Origin: Phycisphaerae bacterium
GTDB taxonomy: Bacteria; Planctomycetota; Phycisphaerae; Tepidisphaerales; Tepidisphaeraceae
Assembly (NCBI GenBank): GCA_030448225.1
Contig: JAUJNJ010000060.1
Coordinates: forward strand, 1 to 44,272
DNA: 44,272 bases
Direction of reading: 5' to 3'
Of this stretch, positions 43,512-44,272 are shown piece after piece. Below the pieces are notes generated by a model. It had not been told where the DNA came from, made no database searches, and saw only the letters and a program-made list of their open reading frames with translations. The translations under genes and the position numbers were made by a program. Positions within the stretch are counted from its first letter, which is position 1. Each line of letters opens with the position of its first letter.

Positions 43512-44272
43512 TGATGAACGCACATCGCAGAATGCAGAGTGCAGAACGACGGACGGCGAACGCGGCGCCACGGCCGCGCCGCGGCGGGGCTAGGACGGTC
43601 CTTCGCACCGCGTTCTCGGTGCTCTGCTCGGCGCTCCCCGCCTTGGGTTTTGCGTTCTGCGTTCTGATCTTTGCATTGCCTTCTACTGCCCAGCCGACGC
43701 AGGAGGACGTGTTCCGCAGCATCTCCGACAACGTCAACGGCGGCGGCGCCGACGCCAACGCCGGCAAGTTCCTCGCCGCCATCGCCGCGGTGATCGCGCT
43801 GGTGCTGCTGCTGGCCGTCATCAGCAACCGGCGGACGCGCGTCGTGCGGCCGCGGTCGCTGGCGCACCCGGCGAAGCTCGTGAAAGAGGTCATGAAATCC
43901 ACCCCGCTGCGGCAGGGCGAACTGCGGCAGTTGAAGCTGTTGGCCGAGGCGTCGAAGGCGGCGGGGGACTCGCCGGTGGAGAGCCCGCTAACGTTCCTGC
44001 TCTGCCCGTCGCTGCTCGCCCGCTCGATGAAGACCCCGCCCCCGAAAGTCGACCGCCGCGTGATCGCGCAAGTCGCGCGCAAGCTTGCCCCCGCCGGCCC
44101 CACCCCCGGCCGCGCCTCCCGCCCCCCCCCCCCCCCGCCCCGGCCCCCGCGGGCGGGTTGGCGCGGGGGGGGGGACAAGGGGGCCCCCCCTCCAGACCCC
44201 CCCCGAATGCACGGGCCCGCCCCCCCCCACCCCCCCCCACCCACACAAAAGCTGGTCACCCCCCACCCCCCC
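43508..44272 (+). CDS. Membrane protein coupled to the HEAT gene, 3' end lost
   Basis: The ATG at 43508 overlaps the HEAT-gene stop. The frame runs on through RTVLRTAFSVLCSALPALGF AFCVLIFALPSTAQ, a signal-peptide-like stretch, then PTQEDVFRSISDNVNGGGAD ANAGKFLAAIAAVIALVLLL AVISNRR (one transmembrane helix) and a cytoplasmic domain RVVRPRSLAHPAKLVKEVMK STPLRQGELRQLKLLAEASK with FLLCPSLLARSMKTPPPKVD RRVIAQVARKLAP. The protein is cut off by the poly-C contig end at about 44118. Much of the apparent signal peptide is encoded by the right arm of a word-hairpin (43527-43680). I do not recognise the family; HEAT plus a single-pass membrane partner suggests an envelope-associated pair. Confidence 0.65.
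   Translation, partial: MMMNAHRRMQSAERRTANAAPRPRRGGARTVLRTAFSVLCSALPALGFAFCVLIFALPSTAQPTQEDVFRSISDNVNGGGADANAGKFLAAIAAVIALVLLLAVISNRRTRVVRPRSLAHPAKLVKEVMKSTPLRQGELRQLKLLAEASKAAGDSPVESPLTFLLCPSLLARSMKTPPPKVDRRVIAQVARKLAPAGPTPGRASRPPPPPPRPPRAGWRGGGDKGAPPPDPPRMHGPAPPHPPPPTQKLVTPHPP
43527..43680. repeat. Word-hairpin 12 (GCAGAAT word) inside a reading frame
   Basis: The left arm is GCAGAATGCAGAGTGCAGAA (43527-43546) plus CG; the right arm (43648-43680) is TTTTGCGTTCTGCGTTCTGA then TCTTTGCATTGCC. The reverse complement of the right arm aligns with the left. The ~100-base loop is also G/C palindromic (GGCGGGGC / GCTCCCCGCC). The whole element lies within the 5' end of the frame starting at 43508. 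Confidence 0.75.
44118..44272. other. Low-complexity poly-C/poly-G contig end, probably artefact
   Basis: From about 44118 the sequence is runs of C (up to 16) and G with little else, unlike any coding or repeat sequence earlier in the window. It looks like accumulated read-end artefact, such as dark-cycle poly-G calls on the opposite strand, rather than genome. Any frame read through it should be ignored. Confidence 0.75.

Overview
The window is 44 kb of very GC-rich bacterial DNA. Gene content points to the Planctomycetota, most likely the Phycisphaerae side. The evidence is a MoxR / DUF58 / BatA-VWA / DUF4175 / squalene-cyclase-fold operon, a secreted protease with a PEP-CTERM tail, an NPCBM protein, a sulfatase, HEAT-repeat and DUF2236 proteins, and many environmental-type palindromic intergenic repeats. 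This assignment is inference from gene families; there is no rRNA or other phylogenetic marker here.

Layout. 1-2300 (+): the end of an unknown protein, a small conserved-looking protein and a Xer tyrosine recombinase with a good terminator. 2313-18397 (-): a long leftward block led by moxR, with tightly coupled small genes, DUF58, BatA/VWA, VWA/glutamine-amidotransferase-like, DUF4175 and prenyltransferase-like genes, then an NPCBM protein and an ATP-grasp protein. 18553-19357 (+): mutM. 19622-23893 (-): DUF2236 oxygenase-like, glycoside-hydrolase-like, DUF488 and an NAD-binding SDR. 24183-25742 (+): sulfatase. 26182-31486 (+): a tetrapyrrole cluster (precorrin-2 dehydrogenase, HemX-like, HemA) running into a large glycosyltransferase-like membrane protein. 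31576-34532 (-): PEP-CTERM protease and acyl-CoA synthetase. 34845-36649: SPOR lipoprotein (+) facing a LolA-like lipoprotein (-). 36938-43511: phosphoesterase (-), YdjM-like (+), aspartate aminotransferase (-), a 32-residue membrane peptide (-), EcsC-like (-) and a HEAT-repeat protein (+). A membrane protein (+) runs off the right end.

The most striking feature is what lies between the genes. At least fourteen intergenic elements have one architecture: two facing arms, each built from tandem near-copies of a short word, folding into a long imperfect hairpin. The word differs from site to site (AGTTGCC, GTAGTGC, AACGTCC, CACGGAG, CACAGATG, GCAGAAT, TGTCATCCTGAGG and others), but the plan is the same and some words recur. 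These elements punctuate the MoxR operon at four places and the heme cluster immediately before hemA. One pair brackets a small GIY-YIG nuclease gene whose ends lie inside the repeats, one holds a start codon in its loop, and one appears to encode a signal peptide. A repeat family with an associated GIY-YIG nuclease, analogous to REP/RAYT, is the best candidate here for an under-described system.

Quality caution. Many genes (NPCBM, VWA/GATase, moxR, mutM, 19.6-25.7 kb, 32.2-36.6 kb) are intact only if several single-base indels, often in G/C runs, are undone, while neighbouring blocks are clean. Housekeeping genes are affected, so these are probably sequence errors. The last ~150 bases are poly-C/poly-G and look artefactual.
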